A stretch of 64,000 bases of DNA from an uncultured Paracoccaceae bacterium (GCA_947493255.1 CANLQK010000007.1:1-64000); one strand, 5' to 3'. Positions 8,712 to 18,326 are shown, counted from the stretch's first letter. Numbers and translations are program-made. The notes: generated by a model from the letters alone, not told the origin.

Positions 8712-9641
8712 ATGACGAATATTGTAGAGGTCTCGAACCTTACCAAGCGTTACGATGGCGGTTTTGAGGCGTTATCATCAGTGGATCTTTCTATTGAACA
8801 GGGCGAGATAATTGCACTGTTGGGACCGAACGGCGCAGGAAAAACGACGTTGATCTCCACAATATGTGGGATCACGCGTTCGACATCTGGCGAGGTGAAG
8901 ATTGGCGGCCATGACAACGTCACGGACTTCCGTGCAGCTCGTGCGTTGGTTGGCCTTGTACCGCAAGAGATTAACCTCGAGCCCTTTGAAAAGGTCATCA
9001 ATACCGTCAAGTTTTCTCGTGGGTTGTTCGGCAAGGCGCCTAATGATGCCTATTTGGAAAAGATACTGCGTTCGTTGTCCCTGTGGGACAAAAAGGACTC
9101 CAAAGTCATGATGCTTTCGGGCGGTATGAAGCGGCGTGTATTGATCGCAAAAGCGTTAGCCCACGAACCGCGTATACTGTTCTTGGATGAACCGACGGCC
9201 GGTGTTGATGTTGAATTGCGCAAAGACATGTGGGACGTCGTCGCAAAGTTGAAAGAAGATGGAGTCACCATCATTCTTACAACGCACTATATCGAAGAGG
9301 CCGAAGCAATCGCCGACCGGATCGGGATCATCGCCAAGGGTGAAATCCTTTTGGTCGAGGACAAAGACCACTTGATGAAACGCATGGGCAAAAAATCTCT
9401 CAAGGTTGAACTTGCAGAGCCCGCCACCGAGATTCCCGAAGAATTGGCCGATTACAATTTATCGTTGGATGCTGGGAACTTGGTCTACACCTATGACACA
9501 ACAACCGATCGTACCGGAATTACGAGCCTTTTGGGGGACCTTCAAAAAGCGGGTTTCCGGATGACCGATCTTCAGACACAACAGTCCTCGCTAGAAGAGA
9601 TTTTCGTGTCTCTCGTGGCCGACAAGGAGGGCGTGGCATGA
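8712..9641 (+). CDS. ABC transporter ATP-binding protein (ABC-2 exporter type)
   Basis: A 309-residue ATPase. Walker A is GPNGAGKTT, the signature is LSGGMKRR, Walker B is [13 protein letters not shown], and the switch histidine is in [16 protein letters not shown]. The C-terminal ~80 residues form the extension seen in DrrA/NodI/CcmA-type exporters. The start is the ATG at 8712 with AAGGA 9-10 bases upstream; the track's longer start precedes this site. It overlaps the permease gene by four bases (ATGA), so the two are translationally coupled. The substrate is unknown; relatives export drugs, polysaccharides or lipids. Confidence 0.9.
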   Translation: MTNIVEVSNLTKRYDGGFEALSSVDLSIEQGEIIALLGPNGAGKTTLISTICGITRSTSGEVKIGGHDNVTDFRAARALVGLVPQEINLEPFEKVINTVKFSRGLFGKAPNDAYLEKILRSLSLWDKKDSKVMMLSGGMKRRVLIAKALAHEPRILFLDEPTAGVDVELRKDMWDVVAKLKEDGVTIILTTHYIEEAEAIADRIGIIAKGEILLVEDKDHLMKRMGKKSLKVELAEPATEIPEELADYNLSLDAGNLVYTYDTTTDRTGITSLLGDLQKAGFRMTDLQTQQSSLEEIFVSLVADKEGVA

Positions 9642-10399
9642 ATTTTCAAGCTGTAAAGTCCATCTACATCTTCGAAATGGCTCGGTTTTTTCGAACATTG
9701 ATGCAGAGTTTCATAAGCCCAGTAATCTCAACGTCGCTATACTTTGTCGTTTTCGGCACTGCCATCGGTAGCCGCATTCAAGAAGTCGAGGGCGTTGGTT
9801 ACGGGGCCTTTATCGTTCCGGGGTTGATCATGCTGTCTGTCATGACACAGGCCACGAGCAATGCATCGTTCGGAATCTATTTCCCGAAATTTATCGGTAC
9901 AATTTACGAATTGCTGTCCGCGCCGGTCAGCTTCTTGGAAATCACTATCGGCTATGTCGGCGCAGCCGCAACGAAAGCGATGTTCATCGGACTGGTGATC
10001 TTAGGGACGTCATTCTTGTTCGTCGACATTACGATCCAGCACCCGATTGCAATGTTTGCGTTCCTGACGTTGACTTGCTTATCGTTCTCACTGCTTGGGT
10101 TTATCATCGGTATTTGGGCAGGGAACTTTGAGCAGTTGCAGCTGATCCCTCTGCTGATCATTACACCGTTGGTGTTCTTGGGCGGGTCATTCTATTCGGT
10201 GTCCATGTTGCCACCAGTCTGGCAAACGATCACCATGTTTAACCCAGTTGTCTACTTGATCTCGGGGTTTCGCTGGTCGTTCTTCGGCACCGCGGATGTG
10301 CCAATCGGACTGAGCTTGTTTGCTATTGCGCTATTTACTGCACTTTGTGTCGGCGTCATCGCATGGATATTCAAAACAGGGTGGCGGATTCGACAGTAG
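9638..10399 (+). CDS. ABC-2 type transporter permease
   Basis: A 253-residue inner-membrane permease with about six hydrophobic segments and the ABC-2 signature region [23 protein letters not shown] before the last helices. It starts within the stop of the ATPase gene (ATGA overlap) and would form a homodimeric channel with two copies of that ATPase. NodJ/DrrB-like permeases have this size. No substrate clue is present in the neighbours; the next gene is 44 bp away. Confidence 0.88.
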   Translation: MNFQAVKSIYIFEMARFFRTLMQSFISPVISTSLYFVVFGTAIGSRIQEVEGVGYGAFIVPGLIMLSVMTQATSNASFGIYFPKFIGTIYELLSAPVSFLEITIGYVGAAATKAMFIGLVILGTSFLFVDITIQHPIAMFAFLTLTCLSFSLLGFIIGIWAGNFEQLQLIPLLIITPLVFLGGSFYSVSMLPPVWQTITMFNPVVYLISGFRWSFFGTADVPIGLSLFAIALFTALCVGVIAWIFKTGWRIRQ

Positions 10400-10443
10400 G
10401 GTCGGCCTTGTTTTCAGCCGTTAACCGACTTAGATGCTAGCCC

Positions 10444-11235
10444 ATGAAACGCTGGATCCCATTCGTAAAGACGCCGCCCCATGTTGCCATCATTCGCTTG
10501 CAAGGTGCGATTGCTACCTCTGGGCGTGCGCTTTCGGATCGTGGACTGGCTGATGCCATTGAAAAGGCGTTCAAATCCAAACCAGCTGCCGTCGCGTTAG
10601 AGATTTCCAGCCCAGGAGGTTCGCCTGTGCAATCATCCTTGATTGGCGCACGCATTCGCCGGTTGGCTGATGAAGAAGATATCCCCGTTTATGCGTTCGT
10701 CGAAGACGTAGCCGCGTCTGGTGGATACTGGCTCGCGGTTGCTGCTGATGAAATCTATGTCGATCGTGGGTCCGTCGTCGGGTCTATTGGTGTGATTTCG
10801 TCTGGCTTTGGCTTACAGGGTACATTGGAGAAGATTGGCGCCGAACGCCGCGTCTATACGGCAGGTAAATCAAAGAGCATGCTAGATCCGTTTCAGGCTG
10901 AAAAACCGGCCGACGTTAAACGCTTGAAGGTGCTCTTGGATGACATGCATGTCTATTTCAAAGACCACGTCACAGCCCGTCGTGCCAACAAACTTGATAT
11001 TGAAAAAGACCTGTTCACCGGCGAAATCTGGATTGGCGAAAAAGCGATCGAGGTTGGATTGGCTGACCACGTGGGTCATCTTGTTCCGGTGATGAAAGAC
11101 AAGCTGGGCGAAAAGGTTGGGTTCCGCCGGTTTGGCCAGAAACGGTCATTCGTTTCGCGGTTTGGCGCGCAGATCGTAGATGACGCCGTAGCGGGCATAG
11201 AAGAACGCGCCGCCTATGCTCGGTTTGGCCTTTAG
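10444..11235 (+). CDS. S49-family (SppA-like) serine peptidase
   Basis: A 263-residue SppA/SohB-type peptidase. The nucleophile serine lies in DVAASGGYWLAVAAD and the general-base lysine in VYTAGKSKSMLDPF, the Ser-Lys dyad spacing of S49 enzymes. SSPGGSPVQSS forms the oxyanion-side loop. This is the short, single-domain form. No clear N-terminal membrane anchor is seen; the protein begins almost directly with the VAIIRLQGAIA strand. It leads a tightly packed group: its TAG abuts the ATG of the zinc-ribbon microprotein. It may degrade cleaved signal peptides or membrane-protein fragments. Confidence 0.87.
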   Translation: MKRWIPFVKTPPHVAIIRLQGAIATSGRALSDRGLADAIEKAFKSKPAAVALEISSPGGSPVQSSLIGARIRRLADEEDIPVYAFVEDVAASGGYWLAVAADEIYVDRGSVVGSIGVISSGFGLQGTLEKIGAERRVYTAGKSKSMLDPFQAEKPADVKRLKVLLDDMHVYFKDHVTARRANKLDIEKDLFTGEIWIGEKAIEVGLADHVGHLVPVMKDKLGEKVGFRRFGQKRSFVSRFGAQIVDDAVAGIEERAAYARFGL

Positions 11236-11397
11236 ATGATTTTCAAGATTGTTTCCCTCTTTCTTATCGGTATGGGTGTGCTTGCTATGTTCGGCAAGCT
11301 GACGTTGCCGGGGGCGAAACAACTGACCAAAGCCAAGTGTTCCCGTTGTGGAAAATTTACGTTTGGCAAAACATGTGACTGCAAGGAACGACATTAA
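11236..11397 (+). CDS. Zinc-ribbon-like membrane microprotein (53 aa)
   Basis: This ORF is below the track's length cut-off. The ATG follows directly on the upstream TAG, and the TAA shares a base with the next ATG (TAATG). The product has one N-terminal hydrophobic helix (IVSLFLIGMGVLAMFG) and a C-terminal cysteine cluster, CSRCGKF then CDC, arranged like half of a zinc ribbon. Exact abutment with both neighbours shows it is translated as part of the peptidase/antiporter operon. The function is unknown. A small membrane-tethered metal-binding protein is the safest description. Confidence 0.75.
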   Translation: MIFKIVSLFLIGMGVLAMFGKLTLPGAKQLTKAKCSRCGKFTFGKTCDCKERH

Positions 11398-12383
11398 TGG
11401 CGGACTGGCTATCCCTTCCCCCGGGGCCTGTAACTGATTGGGTTTTTACGATTATTGGTTTGGTGTTGTTGCTTTTGGCTGGGGATAGTCTTGTCAAAGG
11501 CGCGGTGAATTTATCGCTGCGGCTTGGCGTTCCGGCCCTGATTGTATCGTTGACGATTGTTGCGTTCGGGACTTCAGCACCCGAGCTGTTGATTTCCATT
11601 CAAGCGATTTGGGACGGTGTCCCTGATTTGGCATTGGGTAACGTAGTTGGTTCAAACACGGCAAACGTTTTGCTGGTCTTGGGCGTGCCTGCGTTAATGG
11701 CTGTCATGCGGACAGGTGAATGCAACACACGTGTTTCTTACCTTCAAATGTTAGGTGCAACGGTTCTATTTATCGCTCTGGCCTGCCGAGGAAAATTTGA
11801 TTGGATCGCGGGTATCATTTTGTTGTTGGCTTTGGTTGCAATGCTTACGCATGCCGCACTAGAAGCCCGTCGCCATCGAAAGAGGGGCGAGGCACCGGCA
11901 GAGGATGACCTAGAAGACCTTGAAGGCGCTGACCCAGATCTTCCGTGGTCAAAAATCGGCTTGTTTTTGCTTTTGGGTATGATCGGCCTGCCATTAGGCG
12001 CGAACCTTTTGGTCGAAGGTGCATCAAGCATTGCGACTGATTTCGGTGTCAGCCAAGCGGTGATTGGGCTGACCCTTGTGGCGATCGGTACGTCACTACC
12101 CGAATTAGCAACCACCGTTATGGCCGCGTTGCGCCAACAGGCAGACGTGGCATTGGGCAATGTTATCGGGTCGAACATGTTCAATTTGCTGGGTATTATC
12201 GGTGTTGCATCACTGGTTGGGCCAATCCCGGTTAGTCCAAATTTCTTTGCGTTTGATTTCTGGGTTATGCTCGGCGCGACCCTTTTGCTGATACCATTTG
12301 TCTTCTTTGGTCAAAACCTGACAAGGATTTGGGGCGTTATTTTGTCGGCGGCGTATGTGACCTATCTTGTGGTGGTGCTGTAA
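11397..12383 (+). CDS. Calcium/sodium antiporter (CaCA family, YrbG-like)
   Basis: A 328-residue inner-membrane cation/Ca2+ exchanger. Two inverted alpha-repeats are clear: FGTSAPELLISIQA with GNVVGSNTANVLLVLG in the first half, and IGTSLPELATTVMAA with GNVIGSNMFNLLGIIG in the second. The acidic residues in the GTSxPEL motifs coordinate the ion. About ten membrane segments are split by a charged cytoplasmic loop (ARRHRKRGEAPAEDDLEDLE). Start and stop overlap both neighbours by one base, so it is coupled to the microprotein upstream and the SDR downstream. Confidence 0.92.
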   Translation: MADWLSLPPGPVTDWVFTIIGLVLLLLAGDSLVKGAVNLSLRLGVPALIVSLTIVAFGTSAPELLISIQAIWDGVPDLALGNVVGSNTANVLLVLGVPALMAVMRTGECNTRVSYLQMLGATVLFIALACRGKFDWIAGIILLLALVAMLTHAALEARRHRKRGEAPAEDDLEDLEGADPDLPWSKIGLFLLLGMIGLPLGANLLVEGASSIATDFGVSQAVIGLTLVAIGTSLPELATTVMAALRQQADVALGNVIGSNMFNLLGIIGVASLVGPIPVSPNFFAFDFWVMLGATLLLIPFVFFGQNLTRIWGVILSAAYVTYLVVVL

Positions 12384-13162
12384 TGCCGGCGGCCTTGGTC
12401 ACGGGTGGAGCAGCGCGACTTGGTCGCGCGATGGCGTTATATCTCGCAGACCGAGGCTATGATGTCGCGATCCACTTCCATTCTAATGCTGCAGCCGCGA
12501 ATGAAGTCGTGGATTTTATCAAAGGCAAGGGCCAGAATGCGGTGGCCCTTCAAGCTGACCTCTTAAACGAGGAAGAAATTGAACGCCTGCTTCCGGCAGC
12601 TGTGTTGGGGTTGGGCGCCCCTATCTCAGTTCTAATCAATAATGCATCTGTGTTCGAGTATGACACGGTGCGTACCGCGACGAAAGAAAGTTGGGACCGG
12701 CATATTGGTTCAAACCTTCGGGCGCCGTTTGTTTTGACCCAAGCCCTGGCTGCACAGGTGCCTGACGCTGTAGCCGATGAAAGCGGGGAACCGGCCGCGT
12801 CTGGTCTCGTTATTAATATGGTGGACCAACGTGTTCGAAAGTTAACCCCCGAGTTCATGACCTACACCATCGCCAAGATGGGCTTGTGGGCATTTACACA
12901 AACCGCGGCCCAAGGGTTGGCGCCACATGTCCGTGTCAATGCAATCGGTCCCGGGCCGACGTTGCAGGGCGCGCGGCAGTCTGAAGATCATTTTACCAAC
13001 CAGCGGCAGAACACTGTTTTGAACCGTGGGTCGAACCCGGCTGACATCACTGCAGCGTTGGGGTATTTTTTAGATGCACCAGCCGTGACGGGGCAATTGT
13101 TGTGTGTAGATGGCGGGCAACACCTTGGTTGGCGCACGCCTGATGTTCTCGGCGTGGAGTGA
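12383..13162 (+). CDS. SDR-family oxidoreductase, pteridine-reductase-like
   Basis: A 259-residue short-chain dehydrogenase/reductase. The NADP(H)-binding glycine motif is TGGAARLGRA, the NNAS motif is in VLINNASVFEYD, and the catalytic Tyr-x3-Lys is YTIAK. The ARLGRA form and the MVDQRVRKLTPEFMTYTIAK block resemble pteridine or dihydromonapterin reductases (PTR1/FolM group), so a reduced-pterin role is plausible but unproven. The ATG at 12383 overlaps the antiporter stop in TAATG. The track start lies inside the antiporter gene and is rejected. Confidence 0.85.
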   Translation: MPAALVTGGAARLGRAMALYLADRGYDVAIHFHSNAAAANEVVDFIKGKGQNAVALQADLLNEEEIERLLPAAVLGLGAPISVLINNASVFEYDTVRTATKESWDRHIGSNLRAPFVLTQALAAQVPDAVADESGEPAASGLVINMVDQRVRKLTPEFMTYTIAKMGLWAFTQTAAQGLAPHVRVNAIGPGPTLQGARQSEDHFTNQRQNTVLNRGSNPADITAALGYFLDAPAVTGQLLCVDGGQHLGWRTPDVLGVE

Positions 13163-13459
13163 TTTTGGAGTTTTGTCAGTAAAGAGTTGTGCACTGACCT
13201 AAGCTCACCTTCACAAATCATTTACTTTCCTTAATGTTTTCAGATATTTGCCGCGCGTAAATAATTTTCTGCATACGTTTCAATGGCTTGCGGTTGTGCC
13301 TAAAAAATAGGCAATTAGGTGAACCCCCCTGTAAACAACGGAAAAAGCGACGCGTCCCAGATTAACCCACGGGGTTATCCACAGATTCAGTGGGTATGTT
13401 TAAGCTTGCTACACGCGCTATCTCATTGCAGCGAAGCCAGAGAATCATAAGTTAGACCC
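13163..13459. other. Non-coding gap upstream of uvrC with a perfect DnaA box
   Basis: This 297-bp gap has no ORF of note. It contains TTATCCACA at 13375-13383, which matches the consensus DnaA box exactly, about 77 bp before the uvrC start. A short AT-loop hairpin (TGCCTA-A5-TAGGCA, 13297-13313) lies about 135 bp after the SDR stop but lacks a T-tract and is a poor terminator. The uvrC promoter must lie here; I could not pick -35/-10 elements with confidence. Confidence 0.5.
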
Positions 13460-15325
13460 ATGAGCATTGAAGCAACTCCGACCAAGACCGGCCATGAGGT
13501 CATTCACGACTATCTACGCACATTGGATTCGTCACCTGGCGTCTACCGGATGCTCGATAGTGAAAGCCGTGTGCTCTATGTGGGGAAAGCGCGAAATCTG
13601 AAGAACCGTGTCAGCAATTATGCACGACAGTCCGGCCATTCAGGGCGGATTGCAACGATGATCTCGCATACGGCCTCGATGATGTTCTTGACGACGAAGA
13701 CGGAAACCGAAGCGTTGTTGCTAGAGCAGAACCTGATCAAACAGCTGAAGCCAAAGTACAATGTGCTGCTCCGCGATGATAAGTCGTTCCCCAATATCTT
13801 GATCTCGAAAGACCACGACTTTCCGCGGATCGACAAGCATCGCGGTGCGAAGAAAAAGAAGGGAACCTATTTTGGCCCCTTCGCCAGCGCAGGTGCCGTG
13901 AACCAAACCTTGAACACGTTACAACGTGCGTTTCTTCTCCGGACATGTTCTGACAGCGACTATGAAAGCCGAACTCGGCCTTGTTTACAGCATCAGATCA
14001 AGAGGTGCAGCGCGCCCTGTGTGGGAAAAGTTCCGCAGAGTGAATACAAGCAGCTGGTGAAAGACGCCGAACGGTTTTTGTCCGGTAAGTCGACTGAAAT
14101 GCAGGCCCAGCTCGCAGAACAGATGCAGGCCGCGAGCGCCGATATGGAATTTGAACGGGCTGCAGCGCTGCGTGACCGGATCAAGGCGCTTACGCAGGTG
14201 CAAACGTCACAAGGGATCAACCCGCGTGGTGTCACAGAAGCCGATGTGATCGCGTTACATCCCGAGGGCGGTCAGGCTTGTGTGCAGGTTTTCTTTATCC
14301 GGGCAAATCAGAACTGGGGAAACCGCGACTATTACCCTCGTGTCAGCGGGGATGAGGACCCGTCTGAGGTGATGCAAGCATTCATCGGGCAGTTCTATTC
14401 TGACCGTGAACCGCCACGTATGCTGCTTGTGTCCCATGGCGTGGATGATGAAGATTTGGTGCTAGAAGCATTGTCAGACAAGGCTGGCCGAAAAGTTGAA
14501 TTGATTGTGCCCCAGCGTGGCGAAAAAGCTGAACTGGTCAGCAATGCCGCCCGCAACGCTCGCGAAAGTTTAGGGCGCAAGATGGCTGAAACCGCAACAC
14601 AAGCTCGATTGTTGCGTGGTCTGAAGGACGCGTTTAATCTGCCGGCCGTTCCCCAGCGGGTCGAAGTCTATGATAACTCGCACATCCAAGGCGCATTCGC
14701 AGTTGGCGCGATGATCGTTGCTGGGCCCGAAGGGTTCGACAAAAACCAATACCGCAAGTTCAACATCAAGGGTGAAGAGCTGACGCCCGGTGACGACTTT
14801 GGCATGATGAAAGAAGTCCTGACACGGCGTTTCAAGCGGTTGCTAAAGGAAGACCCTGACCGCGAATTGGGGACCTGGCCGGGGCTGTTGTTGATCGACG
14901 GCGGTGCTGGGCAAGTGTCAGCAGTGCGAGAAATCATGAATGACCTTGGGGTGTCGGATGTGCCCATGGTTGGCGTTGCCAAAGGTGTAGACCGCGATCA
15001 CGGTAAAGAAGAGTTTTACCGAACGGGTCAGCCGGTGATGGCACTGCAACGCAACGACCCTGTGCTTTACTTTATTCAGCGCCTTAGGGACGAGGCCCAC
15101 CGTTTTGCCATTGGTACGCACCGAGCGAAACGGTCCAAGGCAATCGGTGCAACTCCGCTGGACGATGTCCCTGGTGTCGGGGCGACCCGAAAACGGGCGT
15201 TGTTACAACACTTTGGATCTGCAAAGGCCGTTGGTCGCGCCGCGTTAGCAGACCTTAAGGCCGTGGACGGGATATCGGACAATATGGCAGAAACGATTTA
15301 TGGTTACTTCAATGAGAAAGGGTGA
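13460..15325 (+). CDS. uvrC: Excinuclease ABC subunit C
   Basis: A 621-residue UvrC, the dual-incision nuclease of nucleotide excision repair that acts with UvrA and UvrB. Domains in order: GIY-YIG endonuclease (SSPGVYRML...[15 protein letters not shown], residues ~25-105), a cysteine cluster ([21 protein letters not shown], ~160-190) that binds an Fe-S cluster in this family, a UVR motif that contacts UvrB ([17 protein letters not shown], ~235), the RNase H-like nuclease ([14 protein letters not shown] and [10 protein letters not shown], ~415-510), and a C-terminal tandem HhH ([22 protein letters not shown]). It stands alone with a DnaA box upstream. Confidence 0.97.
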   Translation: MSIEATPTKTGHEVIHDYLRTLDSSPGVYRMLDSESRVLYVGKARNLKNRVSNYARQSGHSGRIATMISHTASMMFLTTKTETEALLLEQNLIKQLKPKYNVLLRDDKSFPNILISKDHDFPRIDKHRGAKKKKGTYFGPFASAGAVNQTLNTLQRAFLLRTCSDSDYESRTRPCLQHQIKRCSAPCVGKVPQSEYKQLVKDAERFLSGKSTEMQAQLAEQMQAASADMEFERAAALRDRIKALTQVQTSQGINPRGVTEADVIALHPEGGQACVQVFFIRANQNWGNRDYYPRVSGDEDPSEVMQAFIGQFYSDREPPRMLLVSHGVDDEDLVLEALSDKAGRKVELIVPQRGEKAELVSNAARNARESLGRKMAETATQARLLRGLKDAFNLPAVPQRVEVYDNSHIQGAFAVGAMIVAGPEGFDKNQYRKFNIKGEELTPGDDFGMMKEVLTRRFKRLLKEDPDRELGTWPGLLLIDGGAGQVSAVREIMNDLGVSDVPMVGVAKGVDRDHGKEEFYRTGQPVMALQRNDPVLYFIQRLRDEAHRFAIGTHRAKRSKAIGATPLDDVPGVGATRKRALLQHFGSAKAVGRAALADLKAVDGISDNMAETIYGYFNEKG

Positions 15326-15482
15326 GCTTGTCCGTGGGAAATGTTCTCATTTGTTAACAGTTCGCGAATGAGTTTCTTGGGGGGCGACACGCCTCGTTGA
15401 TAGACTTTCGGTGTGGCAGAGTTTTTTTGAGCTAAAGACGTGCGGGTGTGGTGTGTCACCTTTTAAGGGCGTAAAAGACGAT

Positions 15483-16145
15483 ATGACTTGGAACATCCCT
15501 AATATTCTGACGCTTTTGCGTCTTCTGGCTGCACCTGGCGTTGCGGTTATGTTTTTGTATTTCGCACGGCCTTGGGCGGATTGGTTTGCGTTGATCCTAT
15601 TTGTCGTGGCGGCGTCTACGGATTGGCTTGACGGGTATTTGGCCCGTGCATGGAACCAACAAACTAAATTCGGCGCGATGTTGGACCCAATCGCCGACAA
15701 AGCTATGGTAATTATTGCGTTGTTGGTGATCACCGGATTTTCCGGAATGAACCCATGGATTTTGCTGCCTGCGACACTCATCATGTTCCGCGAAACATTT
15801 GTTTCTGGTTTGCGTGAATTCTTGGGCGACACTGCCGGCACCTTGAAGGTGACGAAACTGGCTAAGTGGAAAACAGCCGCACAGATGACTGCTATTGCAG
15901 TTTTGTTTTCAACAGGTGCATTCGAGACTTATTTCAACATGGCGATTGAAGGCATGGACCAAGCTACGTTTGATGGAATTCGGGCTGGAACCATTGAAGA
16001 CGAAGGTGGCGTCATGTGGAAACTGAATGGGATGCAAACGTCATGGTGGATTGGCATCGTTCTCTTGTGGGTCGCAATGGTTCTGACAGTTGTGACCGGC
16101 GCTGATTACCTGCGTAAGGCGACGCCATACCTCAAAGACGAATGA
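15483..16145 (+). CDS. pgsA: CDP-diacylglycerol--glycerol-3-phosphate 3-phosphatidyltransferase
   Basis: A 220-residue inner-membrane enzyme making phosphatidylglycerol phosphate from CDP-diacylglycerol and glycerol 3-phosphate. The complete CDP-alcohol phosphotransferase signature is visible (DWLDGYLAR, eight residues, then GAMLDPIADK) with all the Asp residues that bind the metal and the nucleotide. NIPNILTLLRLLAAP at the N terminus is typical of PgsA, as is the EFLGD segment. The ATG at 15483 is preferred because PgsA proteins begin at this point; the longer track start has no support. It precedes moaD and moaE closely on the same strand. Confidence 0.93.
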   Translation: MTWNIPNILTLLRLLAAPGVAVMFLYFARPWADWFALILFVVAASTDWLDGYLARAWNQQTKFGAMLDPIADKAMVIIALLVITGFSGMNPWILLPATLIMFRETFVSGLREFLGDTAGTLKVTKLAKWKTAAQMTAIAVLFSTGAFETYFNMAIEGMDQATFDGIRAGTIEDEGGVMWKLNGMQTSWWIGIVLLWVAMVLTVVTGADYLRKATPYLKDE

Positions 16146-16167
16146 TAATTTTACAAAGGTGCACGTG

Positions 16168-16413
16168 ATGCAGATTCTATATTTCGCATGGGTGCGCGAA
16201 CGCATCGGACTTCCACGAGAGAACGTGGAAACGTCTGCGAAAACTGTGAATGAGCTTGTTGCAGAACTGTCTGCACGTGAGGAACGTTATGCGGTGGCAT
16301 TCGCGGATACGTCCGCGTTACGTGTGGCGCTTGATCAAGAGCTGTCCGAGTTTGATGCGCCGCTTGAAGGCGTTCGAGAAGTTGCATTCTTTCCACCGAT
16401 GACAGGGGGGTAG
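16168..16413 (+). CDS. moaD: Molybdopterin synthase sulfur-carrier subunit
   Basis: An 81-residue ubiquitin-fold protein ending in the obligatory Gly-Gly (FFPPMTGG), the tail thiocarboxylated by MoeB and used to convert cPMP to molybdopterin with MoaE. The start is the ATG at 16168: AAAGG lies 9 bases upstream, while the track's GTG three codons earlier sits directly on that site. It follows pgsA by 22 bp and is five bases from moaE. Confidence 0.93.
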   Translation: MQILYFAWVRERIGLPRENVETSAKTVNELVAELSAREERYAVAFADTSALRVALDQELSEFDAPLEGVREVAFFPPMTGG

Positions 16414-16418
16414 GATCA

Positions 16419-16856
16419 ATGATCCGTGTCCAAGCGGCCGCGTTTGACGCTGGTGCTGAACTAAACATGTTTACGGAACAGACAGCCGGTGCGGGCGCAG
16501 TCGTGAGTTTCACTGGCATCGTTCGTGATGTTGATGGCGGCTTGTCAGGGATGGAGATTGAGCACTACCCAGGTATGACGGAAAAGGCGCTCGGCACTAT
16601 CCGCGACGAAGCGATGCAGCGATGGTCCTTGGCTGGTGCATTGGTCATTCATCGGCACGGTCCTTTAGCAACGCATGACACAATTATGATGGTGGCCACC
16701 GCGTCTAAGCACCGAAAGGATGCCTTTGAAGCTGCGGAATTCTTGATGGATTATTTGAAGTCGCGAGCGCCGTTCTGGAAAAAAGAGATGACATCGGATG
16801 GCCAGGATTGGGTCGCGTCTAAGGCCGAAGATGAAGATGCGTTGACACGTTGGTAA
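16419..16856 (+). CDS. moaE: Molybdopterin synthase catalytic subunit
   Basis: A 145-residue MoaE that forms a heterotetramer with MoaD and inserts two sulfurs into cPMP. Recognisable segments are VSFTGIVRDVDGG, EIEHYPGMTEKAL, VIHRHGPLATHDTIMMVATASKHRKDAFEAA and the active-site lysine region LKSRAPFWKKEM. It overlaps nothing upstream (five-base gap to moaD) and converges on tag with two bases between stops. Length and motif order are standard. Confidence 0.95.
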   Translation: MIRVQAAAFDAGAELNMFTEQTAGAGAVVSFTGIVRDVDGGLSGMEIEHYPGMTEKALGTIRDEAMQRWSLAGALVIHRHGPLATHDTIMMVATASKHRKDAFEAAEFLMDYLKSRAPFWKKEMTSDGQDWVASKAEDEDALTRW

Positions 16857-16858
16857 AT

Positions 16859-17419
16859 TTACGCGAGAGCCCTGCATTTTTCATGTTGTGGGCAATTGAT
16901 GAGGTGGTCATTTACCAATCCGCAGGCCTCCATCCACGCATAGACAATGGTGGGACCACAAAATTTGAATCCCATCTTTTTGAGGTCCTTTGAGAATTGC
17001 GCTGAAACTTCCGTCGACGGAGGGACATCGTCGAGGGTTTCAAACCGATTTTGTTGTGGTGTACCCCCAACATATGACCAGCATAATGCGGAAAAATCTT
17101 CGATCTCTAAATAAGCTTGGGCGTTTGTGATAGTGGCTTCTATCTTGCCACGGTGGCGGATGATGCCTTCGTTTTGAAGTAACTTCTCGACTTCAGATTC
17201 GCCCCATGTCGCGATGATTTCAGGGTTAAACCCTTCAAACGCCGCTCGAAAATTATCACGTTTCTTCAAGATTGTGATCCAGCTAAGGCCGGCCTGAAAT
17301 CCATCAAGGACCAGTTTTTCCCACAAGGCTCGACTGTCCCATTCGGGTACACCCCATTCGGTGTCGTGATAGTCTGTGTAGATCTTTTCTGATCCGGCCC
17401 AACCGCAGCGTTCCGACAT
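16859..17419 (-). CDS. tag: DNA-3-methyladenine glycosylase I
   Basis: A 186-residue base-excision repair glycosylase removing 3-methyladenine. The N-terminal RCGWAGSEKIYTDYHDTEWGVP carries the zinc-binding Cys and His and the Trp of the base pocket; the C-terminal NDHLINCPQHEKC completes the zinc site. LDGFQAGLSWITILKKRDNFR and EGIIRHRGKIEATITNA are characteristic. The start is set at the ATG 17419, which has GGAGGA five bases upstream; the track's GTG four codons earlier overlaps that ribosome site. It converges on moaE and is divergent from the EAL protein. Confidence 0.95.
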   Translation of the reverse strand: MSERCGWAGSEKIYTDYHDTEWGVPEWDSRALWEKLVLDGFQAGLSWITILKKRDNFRAAFEGFNPEIIATWGESEVEKLLQNEGIIRHRGKIEATITNAQAYLEIEDFSALCWSYVGGTPQQNRFETLDDVPPSTEVSAQFSKDLKKMGFKFCGPTIVYAWMEACGLVNDHLINCPQHEKCRALA

Positions 17420-17528
17420 GTGGTCCTCCACTTAATGTTAACAATTGATTTCAAATTGAAGACCTTTACCAGCCCTTAAACGCTTTTGGCCTAACTTAAC
17501 GTGCGATGTCGGAAAGGGCGGTAAAGCG

Positions 17529-18326
17529 GTGGTGAAGTCATTGGAAGCATGGGATGATCAGGTCCCCCGAGATCCGTTGGAATATGCGGTCAGCGTACGA
17601 GATCGCGATGTGTTATCTATGGTACGCGATGCTTTGGCCACCAACAATTGCCGCCTGGCTTTACAGCCAGTTTGTGCAGCGCACAGCAATTTTCCAGTCG
17701 CGTTCCATGAGTGTCTGATCAGGGTGATGGATGTGACTGGTCGCATCATTCCAGCTGCGCAATTCATGGGGCAAATTGAAGACACCACATTGGGGCGCGA
17801 TATTGATGTGGCCAGCCTGAAACTAGCGTTTCAACTTCTTAAGCAGTCACCTGATTTAAGGCTTTCGGTGAATGTTTCGGCTCGGTCTTTAGGGGATGCT
17901 GCATGGCGCCGTGTTCTAGACGCTGAATTGGCGAACGCAGCACTTCATGCAGAACGGATGATTTTAGAAATCTCTGAAGACAGTGCGATGCAATTACCCG
18001 AGGTTGTGATCCGCTTTATGGAAGAAATGCAGCCACATGGCATCGCGTTTGCGCTTGATGATTTCGGGGCAGGCATGACCGCATTCAGGTATCTTAAGGA
18101 CTTCTTATTTGACCTAGTAAAGGTCGATGGCCACTTCGTACGCAACATTCACAATGATCCTGACAATCAAGTGTTGGCGGAATCCCTTATCACTGTCGCA
18201 CATCAATTCGAGATGTTTGCAGTTGCGGAAGGTGTGGAAAGCCAAAGCGAAGCAGATTTCCTACTGTCGATTGGGGTGGACTGCGTCCAAGGTTATCATT
18301 TTGGTGTACCAAAATTCTCACTTTGA
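17529..18326 (+). CDS. EAL-domain protein (putative c-di-GMP phosphodiesterase)
   Basis: A 265-residue protein that is essentially a lone EAL domain. The signature motif reads HECLIR rather than EALLR, but the catalytic Glu is kept. NVSARS (Asn ligand), LEISE, ALDDFGAGMTAFRYL (Asp pair), VKVDG (Lys), VAEGVES and DCVQGYHFG are all present, so hydrolysis of c-di-GMP is plausible. No membrane segment or partner GGDEF domain is seen. It starts with GTG (17529, or the adjacent GTG). It could act as a sensor or adaptor if the loop change matters. Gene neighbours give no clue. Confidence 0.85.
   Translation: MVKSLEAWDDQVPRDPLEYAVSVRDRDVLSMVRDALATNNCRLALQPVCAAHSNFPVAFHECLIRVMDVTGRIIPAAQFMGQIEDTTLGRDIDVASLKLAFQLLKQSPDLRLSVNVSARSLGDAAWRRVLDAELANAALHAERMILEISEDSAMQLPEVVIRFMEEMQPHGIAFALDDFGAGMTAFRYLKDFLFDLVKVDGHFVRNIHNDPDNQVLAESLITVAHQFEMFAVAEGVESQSEADFLLSIGVDCVQGYHFGVPKFSL

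Noticed and set aside
13297-13313. TGCCTA-A5-TAGGCA hairpin as terminator of the SDR operon
   Set aside because: Stem is only six weak pairs with no following T-tract and lies 135 bp after the stop; not convincing.
15347-15841. 164-aa minus-strand ORF over pgsA
   Set aside because: Antisense to the conserved pgsA frame, with low-complexity composition; not a gene.
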